Notes under the pieces: model-generated | Seen by the model: only the letters and a program-made list of their open reading frames with translations | What the model was told of the DNA's origin: nothing | The model's database searches: none | From: Eubacteriaceae bacterium | GTDB lineage: Bacteria; Bacillota; Clostridia; Lachnospirales; Lachnospiraceae | DNA length: 64,000 nucleotides | Direction of reading: 5' to 3' | Assembly (NCBI GenBank): GCA_902362875.1 | Contig: CABIYF010000009.1 | Coordinates: 1-64,000 of the forward strand | Made by a program: the position numbers and the translations under genes | In this document: in pieces, positions 47,237 through 55,164 of the stretch | Layout: every line of letters starts with the position of its first letter | Numbering within the stretch: the stretch's first letter is position 1

Positions 47237-48403
47237 ATGAAAAAAGCAGCGGGACTTATTGGAAAGTATCTGGTCATGTATCTATCCTGTTTGTTTCCAA
47301 GAAGCAGAAAGATTTATATATTTGGGGCGTGGCTGGGAGAACAGTTTGCAGATAATCCACGATATTTATTTCTGGAAGCACAGGAACACGATGATATCCG
47401 TCCAGTATGGATCACAAAAGATGAGAAGGTGTGTGCAAAGGTCAGAAACCTTGGCTATGAAGCTTATATGTTTAATAGTCTCAAAGGAATATGGATGCAG
47501 CTTCGAGCCAAATACGTTGTTGTATGCAATGGGATCAGTGATGTAAACCATACATTTATGGGACGAGCAATATTCTTAAATCTATGGCATGGTGTTCCAT
47601 TAAAGAAAGTTGGATACGATGACGATAAGGTAAAGAATTGGGACAGCAAAGGACAGAAGTTAAGACGATCGATTCAGGAGATTCCATTAGGAAGAGAATA
47701 TGTCGTTGCGACCAGTGATTTTTATGCAAAGATTTATGAAAGTGCATTTCGAAGAAAACCAGACCACATACTGACACTTGGGCAGCCAAGGAATGATGTG
47801 TTTTATGATAAGGATGGAATGTTTACACCATCCCATCAGTTAAAGAAGGCGGCTAAGGGTAAGAAAGTTATTCTTTATGCACCAACACACAGACAGGAAG
47901 GGAAAACAGTTTTTCCTTTGAATGAACAGTTTGATTTTGATAAGCTGAATCAGTGGTGTGTAGATCATAATATGGTATTTGTGATACGCCGTCATTTCTA
48001 TCATAAGGATGAAGAAGTTGATTTTTCAATGTATTCCAATATTACGGATATTACGAAGAAATCCATGGATATTCAGGAGATTTTGATGGATACGGATATT
48101 CTGATCAGTGATTATTCAAGCACTTATATTGACTATCTGTTGTTAGATCGACCATTGATCTTTTATAACTTTGATTATGAGGATTACCTTCAGAATGATC
48201 GTGAGATGTATTATGATTATGATGAGGTGACACCGGGATATAAGGCGGCAACATTTGATGAGTTGATGACAGAATTAGATAGTATCGCGAAGGATGAAGA
48301 CCATTTTGTTGAAGAGAGACAGAGAGTCAGAGATTTGTTTTATTGTAAAGAAGGACAGCAGATGGTTGGGGAGAAACTTCTTGAATTCTTAAAAGATTTA
48401 TAA
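47237..48403 (+). CDS. CDP-glycerol glycerophosphotransferase, second copy
   Basis: A 388-residue TagB/TagF-like enzyme: LWHGVPLKKVGYD, VILYAPTHRQEG and LISDYSSTYIDYLLL. The residues differ from the 45081 copy (WHGVPLK and APTHR), so the two probably act at different steps, for example priming and elongation. It ends the export/teichoic acid operon, 10 bases after the GT2 gene. Confidence 0.92.
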   Translation: MKKAAGLIGKYLVMYLSCLFPRSRKIYIFGAWLGEQFADNPRYLFLEAQEHDDIRPVWITKDEKVCAKVRNLGYEAYMFNSLKGIWMQLRAKYVVVCNGISDVNHTFMGRAIFLNLWHGVPLKKVGYDDDKVKNWDSKGQKLRRSIQEIPLGREYVVATSDFYAKIYESAFRRKPDHILTLGQPRNDVFYDKDGMFTPSHQLKKAAKGKKVILYAPTHRQEGKTVFPLNEQFDFDKLNQWCVDHNMVFVIRRHFYHKDEEVDFSMYSNITDITKKSMDIQEILMDTDILISDYSSTYIDYLLLDRPLIFYNFDYEDYLQNDREMYYDYDEVTPGYKAATFDELMTELDSIAKDEDHFVEERQRVRDLFYCKEGQQMVGEKLLEFLKDL

Positions 48404-48437
48404 TAAAAAGGATTAATTTTAGAATATTATTTAAAAC

Positions 48438-48474
48438 AAAGGGCTGTCGCTTAATGCGATAGCCCTTTATTTTA
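48438..48474 (+). terminator. Terminator of the teichoic acid operon
   Basis: AAAGGGCTGTCGC pairs with GCGATAGCCCTTT across TTAAT, followed by ATTTTAT. Confidence 0.88.
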
Positions 48475-48500
48475 TAGAGTATCTGGATTTTCAAATATTA

Positions 48501-48785
48501 TTATATCATAAATATTGTTATATCATAGTTATCTAAAAAATTATAGTCATCAAGAAAGAGAATGGGTTTTTGGGTTTCACCTGGTCTCATATTTTCTATT
48601 GTCTTTTTTCTTGTGTGACTATATCCAAAATCACGAAGTATTTTTCCAACTTCGGATATTTTCATTCCAAATTTTTTTGCAATATCAGCTTGGAGGAGTC
48701 CACGATTAGCATATGCTTTGCATATTGCATCGACTTTAAAATTTCTTTCGTTGTATTTTTTGTTTTTAAAATCTAATTCATTCAT
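48501..48785 (-). CDS. Small orphan helix-turn-helix protein
   Basis: 94 residues. Residues about 17-60 contain a helix-turn-helix like segment, LLQADIAKKFGMKISEVGKI, resembling resolvase/RNA-polymerase sigma region-4 or transposase HTH units. N-terminus is charged, and the C-terminal FLDDYNFLDNYDITIFMI is hydrophobic and acidic. AAAAGGAGA upstream supports translation. It sits alone between two terminator regions. Function unknown; it may be a small regulator or the remnant of a transposase. Confidence 0.55.
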   Translation of the reverse strand: MNELDFKNKKYNERNFKVDAICKAYANRGLLQADIAKKFGMKISEVGKILRDFGYSHTRKKTIENMRPGETQKPILFLDDYNFLDNYDITIFMI

Positions 48786-48841
48786 TTAAAAATCTCCTTT
48801 TGATACAATAGATATGTTGCTTGAATTTCTAGATATAACAA

Positions 48842-49870
48842 TTAGTATCCAACCCGATAAATAATCTTCTGATTGATCTTGCTTAATTCATCACTAACCT
48901 GATAATCTTTCGTACCAAACAAATACTTATGAGCACGAATCGCATTTTCTTTCAATGTCGTAGGGAATCCATAGTAAGTTCCATAATAACGCATTTCTTT
49001 CTGATCCCAAGGGAATCCCTGCTGGTCTTTGATCTCGTATTTAAATACAGATAGCACCATCTTAAATAATTCATCCTGACTCATATTTGTCTTAACCTGC
49101 GGAAGAACTTCATCCATAACAGCCATCATTTTCAATGGGCTTTTCTTACCTTTCTCGAAAATCTTTTCAAGAACTTCTCTCTGCCTTCCGGCTCTTGCAA
49201 GATCACCGCCTGCAGTATAACGGATTCTGGAATAAGCAACGGCCTGATTACCATCAAGCGTGTAAGTTCCAGCACTTTTGATCGTAGAAGAATTACCACC
49301 ATTGATACGGTTCATATCTTTGATATAAGAATTCAGGTTTTTAAGAATGCTTTTATCAACCTTAACTTCAATACCGCCAACGGCATCAACGATATTTGCA
49401 AGGATCTTAAAGTTCACAGTAGCGTATTTCTCGATATTCAGATCGAGATTACGATTGATCGTACTGATCGCAAGTTCCGGACCGCCCCATGAATAAGCGG
49501 CATTTACTTTGCTGTATTTTCCGTTGATGCTTAAATATGTATCGCGGTAAATGGACAGCAGTTTCACTTCTTTTGTGGAATTGTTGATGCTCACAACGAT
49601 GATCGAATCTGAACGGTTGCCTCGGTCAGACATACTTCCTGTCTGTGAATCAATTCCGAAGAAAGCATAATTCGTATAATCACTCATGTTACTATCATTA
49701 TTAACTGTGACAAGCTGGCTTTGATTTAACTCTTTTGTCTGAACCTTGCCAAGTTTTGAATGAAGTGTAAAAACAACAATTCCAATCAGTGCTGCGATTA
49801 GAATAATGAATAAAAATAAGAAACGAATCGGTGATCGCCGCCTTTTTTTAATATGTTTTTTATGTGCCAT
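48842..49870 (-). CDS. LytR-CpsA-Psr (LCP) family protein
   Basis: 342 residues: basic N-terminus, one membrane helix (about 20-42), then an LCP domain (about 75-270). FFGIDSQTGSMSDRGNRSDSI, VKLLSIYRDTYLSI and SRIRYTAGGDLARAGRQREV carry the conserved Asp/Arg residues for the lipid pyrophosphate. LCP enzymes attach undecaprenyl-linked teichoic acid or polysaccharide to peptidoglycan outside the membrane. ATG at 49870 has GGGAG eight bases upstream. A terminator hairpin lies in its leader. Confidence 0.93.
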   Translation of the reverse strand: MAHKKHIKKRRRSPIRFLFLFIILIAALIGIVVFTLHSKLGKVQTKELNQSQLVTVNNDSNMSDYTNYAFFGIDSQTGSMSDRGNRSDSIIVVSINNSTKEVKLLSIYRDTYLSINGKYSKVNAAYSWGGPELAISTINRNLDLNIEKYATVNFKILANIVDAVGGIEVKVDKSILKNLNSYIKDMNRINGGNSSTIKSAGTYTLDGNQAVAYSRIRYTAGGDLARAGRQREVLEKIFEKGKKSPLKMMAVMDEVLPQVKTNMSQDELFKMVLSVFKYEIKDQQGFPWDQKEMRYYGTYYGFPTTLKENAIRAHKYLFGTKDYQVSDELSKINQKIIYRVGY

Positions 49871-49886
49871 AAAGTAGTCTCCCTTC

Positions 49887-49923
49887 AAACAAAAAACGGA
49901 TGAGAAACTCCATCCGTTTTGTT
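49887..49923 (-). terminator. Terminator between the sugar transferase and LCP genes
   Basis: On the minus strand AAAACGGATG pairs with CATCCGTTTT across an 8-base loop and is followed by TTGTTTG. It ends the transferase gene just before the LCP gene's RBS, so LCP expression needs read-through or a promoter inside the transferase gene. Confidence 0.8.
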
Positions 49924-49924
49924 A

Positions 49925-51355
49925 TTAGTATGCATTTTTATTGACAAATCCCTTAAAGAATGTAAGGAATAAAATCTTGATATCAAGTCCCAAAGACCAG
50001 TTCTCAATATAATAAAGGTCATGTTCGATTCTGCTTCGGATGGAAGTATCACCGCGGAATCCATTGACCTGTGCCCATCCTGTGATACCTGGACGAACCT
50101 GATGTTTGATCATATAACGAGGGATCTCTTCTTTGAATTTCTCAACAAACAAAGGGCGTTCTGGTCGTGGACCGATCAGACTCATATCGCCTTTTAATAC
50201 ATTCCAGAATTGTGGAAGTTCATCGAGGCTTGTCTTACGGATCACACGCCCGACAGGTGTAACGCGGGCATCATTCTTGGTTGTCCATTCTTTGGCTTCT
50301 TTCTTAGGATCCTGAACTCCCATGGAGCGGAACTTGTACATCTTAAATGGTTTATTACCAAGTCCGATACGTTCCTGTGCAAAGAAGATTGGTCCTGGAG
50401 AACTCTTCTTCACAAGGATTGCCACGATCAGCATGATCGGTGAAAACAGGATCAGTGCCACAATGGAACCGACAATATCGATCAGACGCTTGATAACACG
50501 GTTTACTGTGTTGGTAAGCGGAACATTACGGATATTGATAACTGGAAGTCCGTCAAGATCTTCCGTGTATGGGTTTGTCGAAATAAAGTTATAATAATCA
50601 GGTACAAACTTTGTATGAACACCAGACTTCTCGCAGATTGCTACGATCTGTTCCAGTTTGTGGTATTCGTTCAGGTTCAGTGTGATCGCAACCTCATCGA
50701 GAGAGGATTTCTCAAGGTAAGCTGCCAGATCTTTTAAAGTACCAATCTTCTTGATACCGCGGTATTCAAAGTTACTGCTTACAAGGTCATCAAAGATCCC
50801 ATGAACTTTAAGTCCCCACTGTGGATTCGCCTTAATACGGTCAATATATGCAGCCGCAGATGTACTGAATCCGATAAATACAGTATGTTTGATATTTCTT
50901 CCTTTCTTACGGTTCACTTTCAAGAACTTACGAATCAGATACCTTGAAAAGACACCAAAGATAAAGTTAAAGAAATAAAAAAGCAGGTACAGGGAACGTG
51001 GAAAATTCTGAATCTGGAATACGGTGATCACAAAGGCAGAAACTCCAAGTCCGATCAGGTTTGCTTTCACAAGATTCACAAGTTCTTTTGAACCACGCTG
51101 ATAACGCTTTGGTGTATAAAGACCGAAAAAGGAATATAATAATAGTAAAAAGATCAGTGAAGCGATCAAAGGCTGCTGATACTGATAGAATTCCTTGTAA
51201 TAACGATTATACTCAAAAATCTCTTTATTCAACCAAAAGCCGTGGATATTCAACTTGAATCTTATATAATAGGCCACATATCCTGCAAGATAAATGCAGA
51301 CAGCATCCATCACGACGTGCAGCCTGTTTAAATAGGTTTGATTTTGCTTGATCAT
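49925..51355 (-). CDS. Polyprenyl-phosphate glycosyl-1-phosphate transferase (WbaP/WcaJ type)
   Basis: 476 residues. Four N-terminal membrane helices (about 12-135), a CoA-binding-like Rossmann domain (about 145-250), a further hydrophobic hairpin and the bacterial sugar transferase domain: [46 protein letters not shown] and [12 protein letters not shown]. It starts assembly by loading a hexose-1-phosphate onto undecaprenyl phosphate. It probably primes a surface polysaccharide made by the local transferases. Confidence 0.95.
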   Translation of the reverse strand: MIKQNQTYLNRLHVVMDAVCIYLAGYVAYYIRFKLNIHGFWLNKEIFEYNRYYKEFYQYQQPLIASLIFLLLLYSFFGLYTPKRYQRGSKELVNLVKANLIGLGVSAFVITVFQIQNFPRSLYLLFYFFNFIFGVFSRYLIRKFLKVNRKKGRNIKHTVFIGFSTSAAAYIDRIKANPQWGLKVHGIFDDLVSSNFEYRGIKKIGTLKDLAAYLEKSSLDEVAITLNLNEYHKLEQIVAICEKSGVHTKFVPDYYNFISTNPYTEDLDGLPVINIRNVPLTNTVNRVIKRLIDIVGSIVALILFSPIMLIVAILVKKSSPGPIFFAQERIGLGNKPFKMYKFRSMGVQDPKKEAKEWTTKNDARVTPVGRVIRKTSLDELPQFWNVLKGDMSLIGPRPERPLFVEKFKEEIPRYMIKHQVRPGITGWAQVNGFRGDTSIRSRIEHDLYYIENWSLGLDIKILFLTFFKGFVNKNAY

Positions 51356-51611
51356 AGAAATAATTCTCCTTTTTTACTGCTTCTATTATAAGGGAAAAAC
51401 AACGATCATACAACGAGAAATTGCCTTAACTTTTTCTTATTTTTAGGGAAAATAAAAAATACTTCATTTTTTGAAAAATCCATTTTTTTGTAACATATTA
51501 ATCACATTTTTTACACATTTATAGGATATATTTATCTCATAAAGCAAAAAACTTACAAAGATCAGACATCGATCGAAGACAAAAGACCAGGATTGAAAGG
51601 AGAACATCATT

Positions 51612-53015
51612 ATGGATGGATATCATACAAATCAAGACGGACAGTGGAAGACTTCCGATCAGTGGAGAGCTGAAGAAGCCAACACTTCAAATAAGAAACC
51701 AAAGAAATCAGGAAGAGGAAAATACGCAGCAAAGCTTGCAGCATCAGCAGTTGCATTTGGATTGATCGCAGGACTTGTGATGCAGGGAGTTACTTTTGGA
51801 TTCTCAAAGGCAGGCGTTGGAAATGGAGCAACACAGCTCGCGACAACAAAGACGACAAGTAGCAGCTCCAGCACAAGCAGTGATGATCTTTCTGGTGTAT
51901 CAGAAAATGTTATGCCATCAATCGTTTCCATCACAGGAAAGTTTGAGACAACAAGCCAGAGCTGGTTCGGACAGACACAGAGCAGCGAATCAGAAGGTGT
52001 TGGTTCTGGAATTATCATTGGAAAGAAAGATGGCAAGATCTTAATCGTTACCAATAACCATGTTGTCGCAGATGCGAAATCCTTATCTGTAGGATTTGTT
52101 GACGGCAAGAGTGCAAGTGCAACGATCCGTGGTACAGACAGTGATGCCGACCTGGCAGTTGTGGAAGTTAACACAAAAGATATGAAAGCTTCTACATTAA
52201 AGAAGATCGCAGTGATCACACTGGGTGACTCTTCCAAGTTAAAGACCGGTGAGAGAGCAATTGCGATCGGTAATGCTTTAGGTTATGGACAGTCAGTAAC
52301 TGGTGGATATATCAGTGCCTTAAACCGTCAGGTTCAGTTAACAGACAAGACAATGACACTGATCCAGACAGATGCAGCGATCAACCCAGGTAACAGTGGT
52401 GGTGCATTATTAAACAGCAAAGGTGAGCTGATCGGTATCAATACAGTCAAATATTCTTCTGAAGACGTAGAAGGAATGGGATACGCAATTCCAATCAATA
52501 CAGCAAAACCAATCATCAATAAACTGATCAAGAACGAAGCAACAAGTGAGAGTGAGCAGGCATACTTAGGAGTATCAGGACAGACAATTGACAGCTCTAT
52601 GGCAAGCCAGTTTGATATGCCATCTGGTGTTTATGTACAGCAGGTAATCAAGAACTCTCCAGCTCAGAAAGCAGGAATCAGCGCAGGTGACGTGATCGTA
52701 TCAATTGATGGAAGCAGTGTTTCTACAATGGATGGATTAAAAGAAAAGATTTCAAACTTAAAAGCTGGCAAGAAAGTCAAGATCGTCGTAAAACGTCAGA
52801 ATCAGATGGGAACTTACGAGAAGAAGACACTGACAGTGACATTAGGAAAGAAATCCGATGCACCAAGCACAAGCAGCAATAGCAGTAACAGTAATAGCAG
52901 TAACAGTAATAGCGGAAGCAGTAACAGTGGAAACAGCAACAGCTATAACAACAATTACAATAACAACTATAATAATGAAAGTTCCGACAGCCAGTATTAC
53001 AGCTATGGCCAGTAA
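51612..53015 (+). CDS. HtrA/DegP-family membrane serine protease with PDZ domain
   Basis: 467 residues. Cytoplasmic N-tail (1-40), membrane helix about 41-63, Ser/Thr linker, trypsin-like domain with the triad His150 (TNNHVVAD), Asp180 (DSDADLAV) and Ser262 (NPGNSGGALL), then a PDZ domain about 320-410. The last 50 residues are a Ser/Asn/Tyr-rich low-complexity tail. It degrades misfolded exported proteins outside the membrane. AAAGGAG precedes the ATG. Confidence 0.95.
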   Translation: MDGYHTNQDGQWKTSDQWRAEEANTSNKKPKKSGRGKYAAKLAASAVAFGLIAGLVMQGVTFGFSKAGVGNGATQLATTKTTSSSSSTSSDDLSGVSENVMPSIVSITGKFETTSQSWFGQTQSSESEGVGSGIIIGKKDGKILIVTNNHVVADAKSLSVGFVDGKSASATIRGTDSDADLAVVEVNTKDMKASTLKKIAVITLGDSSKLKTGERAIAIGNALGYGQSVTGGYISALNRQVQLTDKTMTLIQTDAAINPGNSGGALLNSKGELIGINTVKYSSEDVEGMGYAIPINTAKPIINKLIKNEATSESEQAYLGVSGQTIDSSMASQFDMPSGVYVQQVIKNSPAQKAGISAGDVIVSIDGSSVSTMDGLKEKISNLKAGKKVKIVVKRQNQMGTYEKKTLTVTLGKKSDAPSTSSNSSNSNSSNSNSGSSNSGNSNSYNNNYNNNYNNESSDSQYYSYGQ

Positions 53016-53050
53016 AATCAGTTGAAAAAATATTCAAACAAAGATACAAT

Positions 53051-53088
53051 AAAATGGAACCCTGATCAAAGGCAGGGTTCCATTTTTT
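53051..53088 (+). terminator. Terminator after htrA
   Basis: AAAATGGAACCCTG (53051-53064) pairs with CAGGGTTCCATTTT (53073-53086), then T residues. Confidence 0.9.
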
Positions 53089-53106
53089 AGTCAGGAGAAG
53101 AAGCCT

Positions 53107-53586
53107 ATGGTTATGATCGAAATAGAAAATATCAAGAAATTTATGGCAGGTTTTTTAGGAGGAAATCTGTTTGATGATTTTTTGATGAGTGAAGGAAAAC
53201 TTTCCATGAATATTGCATACGAATTTGATGGAAAGATATTAAAAGAATTTTATGACACTGAAGAATGGGAAGAGATGCAAATGTATCCATACGTCATGTG
53301 GAAAGAAGAAAAAGAGAAGATCTTTTCACTTGTCAAAGGCAAGAAAACACCACTGTCATTTCAGTTCGTAATGATGTTAAAACCAGACCTTGTCAGCGAG
53401 ATTCTTGCCAAATATAATCTCGCAATCAGAGAAGATGAAGTCGCAGGACTTTTCATCAATGTCTTATATGACAGACAAGGCTTAAAATGCACCGCCGGAG
53501 TTTCAAGAAAGACATTTGTGTTAGATAAGACATTAGAAGAAGCATGGGATCAGGAAGTAAAAGAGAGATTTCTGGAATTTTTATAA
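53107..53586 (+). CDS. Small conserved cytoplasmic protein, function unknown
   Basis: 159 residues with no signal or membrane segment. It has an acidic/aromatic middle (DTEEWEEMQMYPYVMWKEEKE) and alternating strands and helices. I recall similar proteins as a Lachnospiraceae-specific DUF family but cannot name it reliably. GGAGAAGAAG lies before the ATG; a second ATG two codons in (53113) is also possible. It stands alone after a strong terminator. Confidence 0.65.
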   Translation: MVMIEIENIKKFMAGFLGGNLFDDFLMSEGKLSMNIAYEFDGKILKEFYDTEEWEEMQMYPYVMWKEEKEKIFSLVKGKKTPLSFQFVMMLKPDLVSEILAKYNLAIREDEVAGLFINVLYDRQGLKCTAGVSRKTFVLDKTLEEAWDQEVKERFLEFL

Positions 53587-53617
53587 GATAAGAAAAAATT
53601 TTTTAGTGAAAAAATGT

Positions 53618-53696
53618 GGGTATATTTCATAACTTATGCCATTTTTTAACAAAGTATCTGTAGAATTTTTCACAAACTTATGGGTACATTCCACAA
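53618..53696. repeat. Two imperfect direct repeats upstream of degV
   Basis: GGGTATATTTCATAA (53618-53632) and GGGTACATTCCACAA (53682-53696) match at 12 of 15 positions, 64 bases apart. They may be binding sites for degV control. The -10-like TAGAAT lies further downstream near 53738. Confidence 0.35.
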
Positions 53697-53792
53697 AGAA
53701 ACTTAGTTTGTATGTTTCTTTTTCGAAAGATATATGTTAGAATAAGTAGTAATGAATACCAGATAAGAAAGTTGTAAAAAGGAGATACGAAT

Positions 53793-54629
53793 ATGAGTTT
53801 TCATATTGTTTGTGACAGCTGTACGGATTTGACAGAAGAAGATATTAAAAAAGGATGTTATACATGGGTGCCATTAACCTTATTAGTGGACGGAGAAGAG
53901 ATTATAGATGACGAAACTTTTGATCAGGCAGATTTCTTGGCGAAAGTAGCAGCCAGCAAAGAATCAGTAAAATCAGCATGCCCTGCACCAGAGAGTTACA
54001 TGGCAGCTTATTCCAAGGCAGATGATATTTATGTAGTAACACTATCTGCAGAATTAAGCGGATCATACAACAGTGCAGTACTTGGAAAGAACCTTTACGA
54101 AGAGGAGAATGGAGAGAAGAACATTCATGTAATAAACTCCAGAGGAGCTGCTACAACACAGGTACTGATCGCACGTAAACTATACGAATATGCAAGTCAG
54201 GGAATGCCGTTTGAAGAAGTCGTTGAGAAGATCGAAGAATACACAACAAGTCTTAGAACATATTTTGTCTTAGAGACATTAGAAGTATTAAGAATGAACG
54301 GAAGACTATCAAGACTCTCCGCAACGATCGCAAGCGCACTGAATATCAAACCAGTCATGATCGGAACAAGAGACGGAGTCATCCAGAAAGCAGCCCAGGC
54401 AAGAGGAATGAAGAAAGCACTTGCGAAGATGGTAGAACATATGAACAGCGAAGGAAGAGATCTTTCAGGAAGAAAGTTCGTTATTTCACACTGTAATTGT
54501 TATGAAAGAGCTGTTTATGTGAAGGAACTGATTCAGAAGAATTTACATGCCCAGGATGTGGATATTGTTGATACTAAGGGTGTTAGTAGTTTGTATGCAT
54601 GCGATGGGGGAATCATAGTTTCTTACTAA
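53793..54629 (+). CDS. DegV family fatty-acid-binding protein
   Basis: 278 residues. It opens FHIVCDSCTDLTEEDI, the DegV N-terminal motif; VVTLSAELSGSYNSA and LETLEVLRMNGRLSRLSA lie in the two lobes. DegV/FakB proteins bind a fatty acid for phosphorylation by FakA. No fakA is in the window. AAGGAGA precedes the ATG. Confidence 0.92.
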   Translation: MSFHIVCDSCTDLTEEDIKKGCYTWVPLTLLVDGEEIIDDETFDQADFLAKVAASKESVKSACPAPESYMAAYSKADDIYVVTLSAELSGSYNSAVLGKNLYEEENGEKNIHVINSRGAATTQVLIARKLYEYASQGMPFEEVVEKIEEYTTSLRTYFVLETLEVLRMNGRLSRLSATIASALNIKPVMIGTRDGVIQKAAQARGMKKALAKMVEHMNSEGRDLSGRKFVISHCNCYERAVYVKELIQKNLHAQDVDIVDTKGVSSLYACDGGIIVSY

Positions 54630-54667
54630 ATTTTGATTTGTAATGTTTACGCCGGGAGGGTGTTGAC

Positions 54668-54902
54668 GTATAAAAAGAAACCGAAATATGAATCATAGGG
54701 ACTGAAAAACGGATTCCATTGACGGAGTTTTGACAGAACGCTTATCCGCTGGATCTCCTGCGATAACTCGCCTTCAAAGATATTTAGACCAGTAGTCTTT
54801 GAGGCTCAAACAATCGCCCGATCCAGCTGCGATTCCGTCAAAACTCCTATGGAATCCTATCATTTCAGTCCCTATGATTCATATTTCGGTTCCTTTTTAT
54901 AC
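54668..54902. repeat. Long inverted-repeat rod element, copy 2
   Basis: Bases 54668-54707 pair with 54863-54902 over 40 bp with a single G-U type mismatch. Inward, GGATTCCAT (54711-54719) pairs with 54849-54857, GGAGTTTTGAC (54724-54734) with 54837-54847, GCTGGATC (54748-54755) with 54820-54827, GCGAT (54760-54764) with 54813-54817, and TCAAAGA (54774-54780) with 54796-54802. So almost the whole 235 bases folds as one rod. No ORF. Core motifs (TTTTGACAG, CGCTTATCCGC, AGCTGCGA) are shared with 249-453. It also follows degV and could end its transcript. Confidence 0.88.
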
Positions 54903-55019
54903 GCTGAAGGCTGAGCGGTTTACAAATAAAAGTTGTAGTAGACGGAGGGCGTGTGCTTAGCTTATTTCTATCTCATACAACATTAACGACTACCTTTCAA
55001 ATCAGAATTTCTTTGTTAG

Positions 55020-55090
55020 AATTTTAACGTTACAATGCACAAAAAATATTAGGATTGTTACGAATTTAACGTATAGAATGCACAAAAAAT
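55020..55090. repeat. Paired direct repeats before the hydrogenase promoter
   Basis: AATGCACAAAAAAT occurs at 55034-55047 and 55077-55090, each preceded by TAACGT with a 3- or 4-base gap. The period is 43 bases (about four helical turns), and the second copy ends two bases before the -35 hexamer. This is the geometry of an activator or repressor site. Not a Rex-type palindrome. Confidence 0.6.
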
Positions 55091-55092
55091 GG

Positions 55093-55121
55093 TTGAATTG
55101 CTCGAAATTCCCCGCTATAAT
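55093..55121 (+). promoter_or_regulatory. Promoter of the hydrogenase operon
   Basis: TTGAAT (55093-55098), 17 bases, TATAAT (55116-55121), 43 bases before the first ATG. Confidence 0.75.
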
Positions 55122-55164
55122 TGAAACCAATATACTGATATAGAGGAATTAAGGAGGATGAGTC

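Larger units (their letters stand above)
54630..55164. other. Non-coding region between degV and the hydrogenase operon
   Basis: 535 bases without a supported gene. It contains the long inverted-repeat element 54668-54902, a pair of direct repeats (55020-55047 and 55063-55090) and the hydrogenase promoter at 55093-55121. The stretch 54903-55019 shows nothing that I recognise. Confidence 0.75.

Noticed and set aside
52860..52990. Repeated AGCAGTAACAGTAATAGC-like DNA as a CRISPR or tandem array
   Set aside because: It is in-frame low-complexity coding DNA for the Ser/Asn tail of the HtrA protease.
54668..54902. Insertion sequence
   Set aside because: Long inverted repeats are present but there is no transposase frame and no clear target-site duplication.
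55020..55090. Rex operators before the hydrogenase
   Set aside because: No TTGTTAAnnnnnnTTAACAA-type palindrome is present; the signal is a direct repeat.
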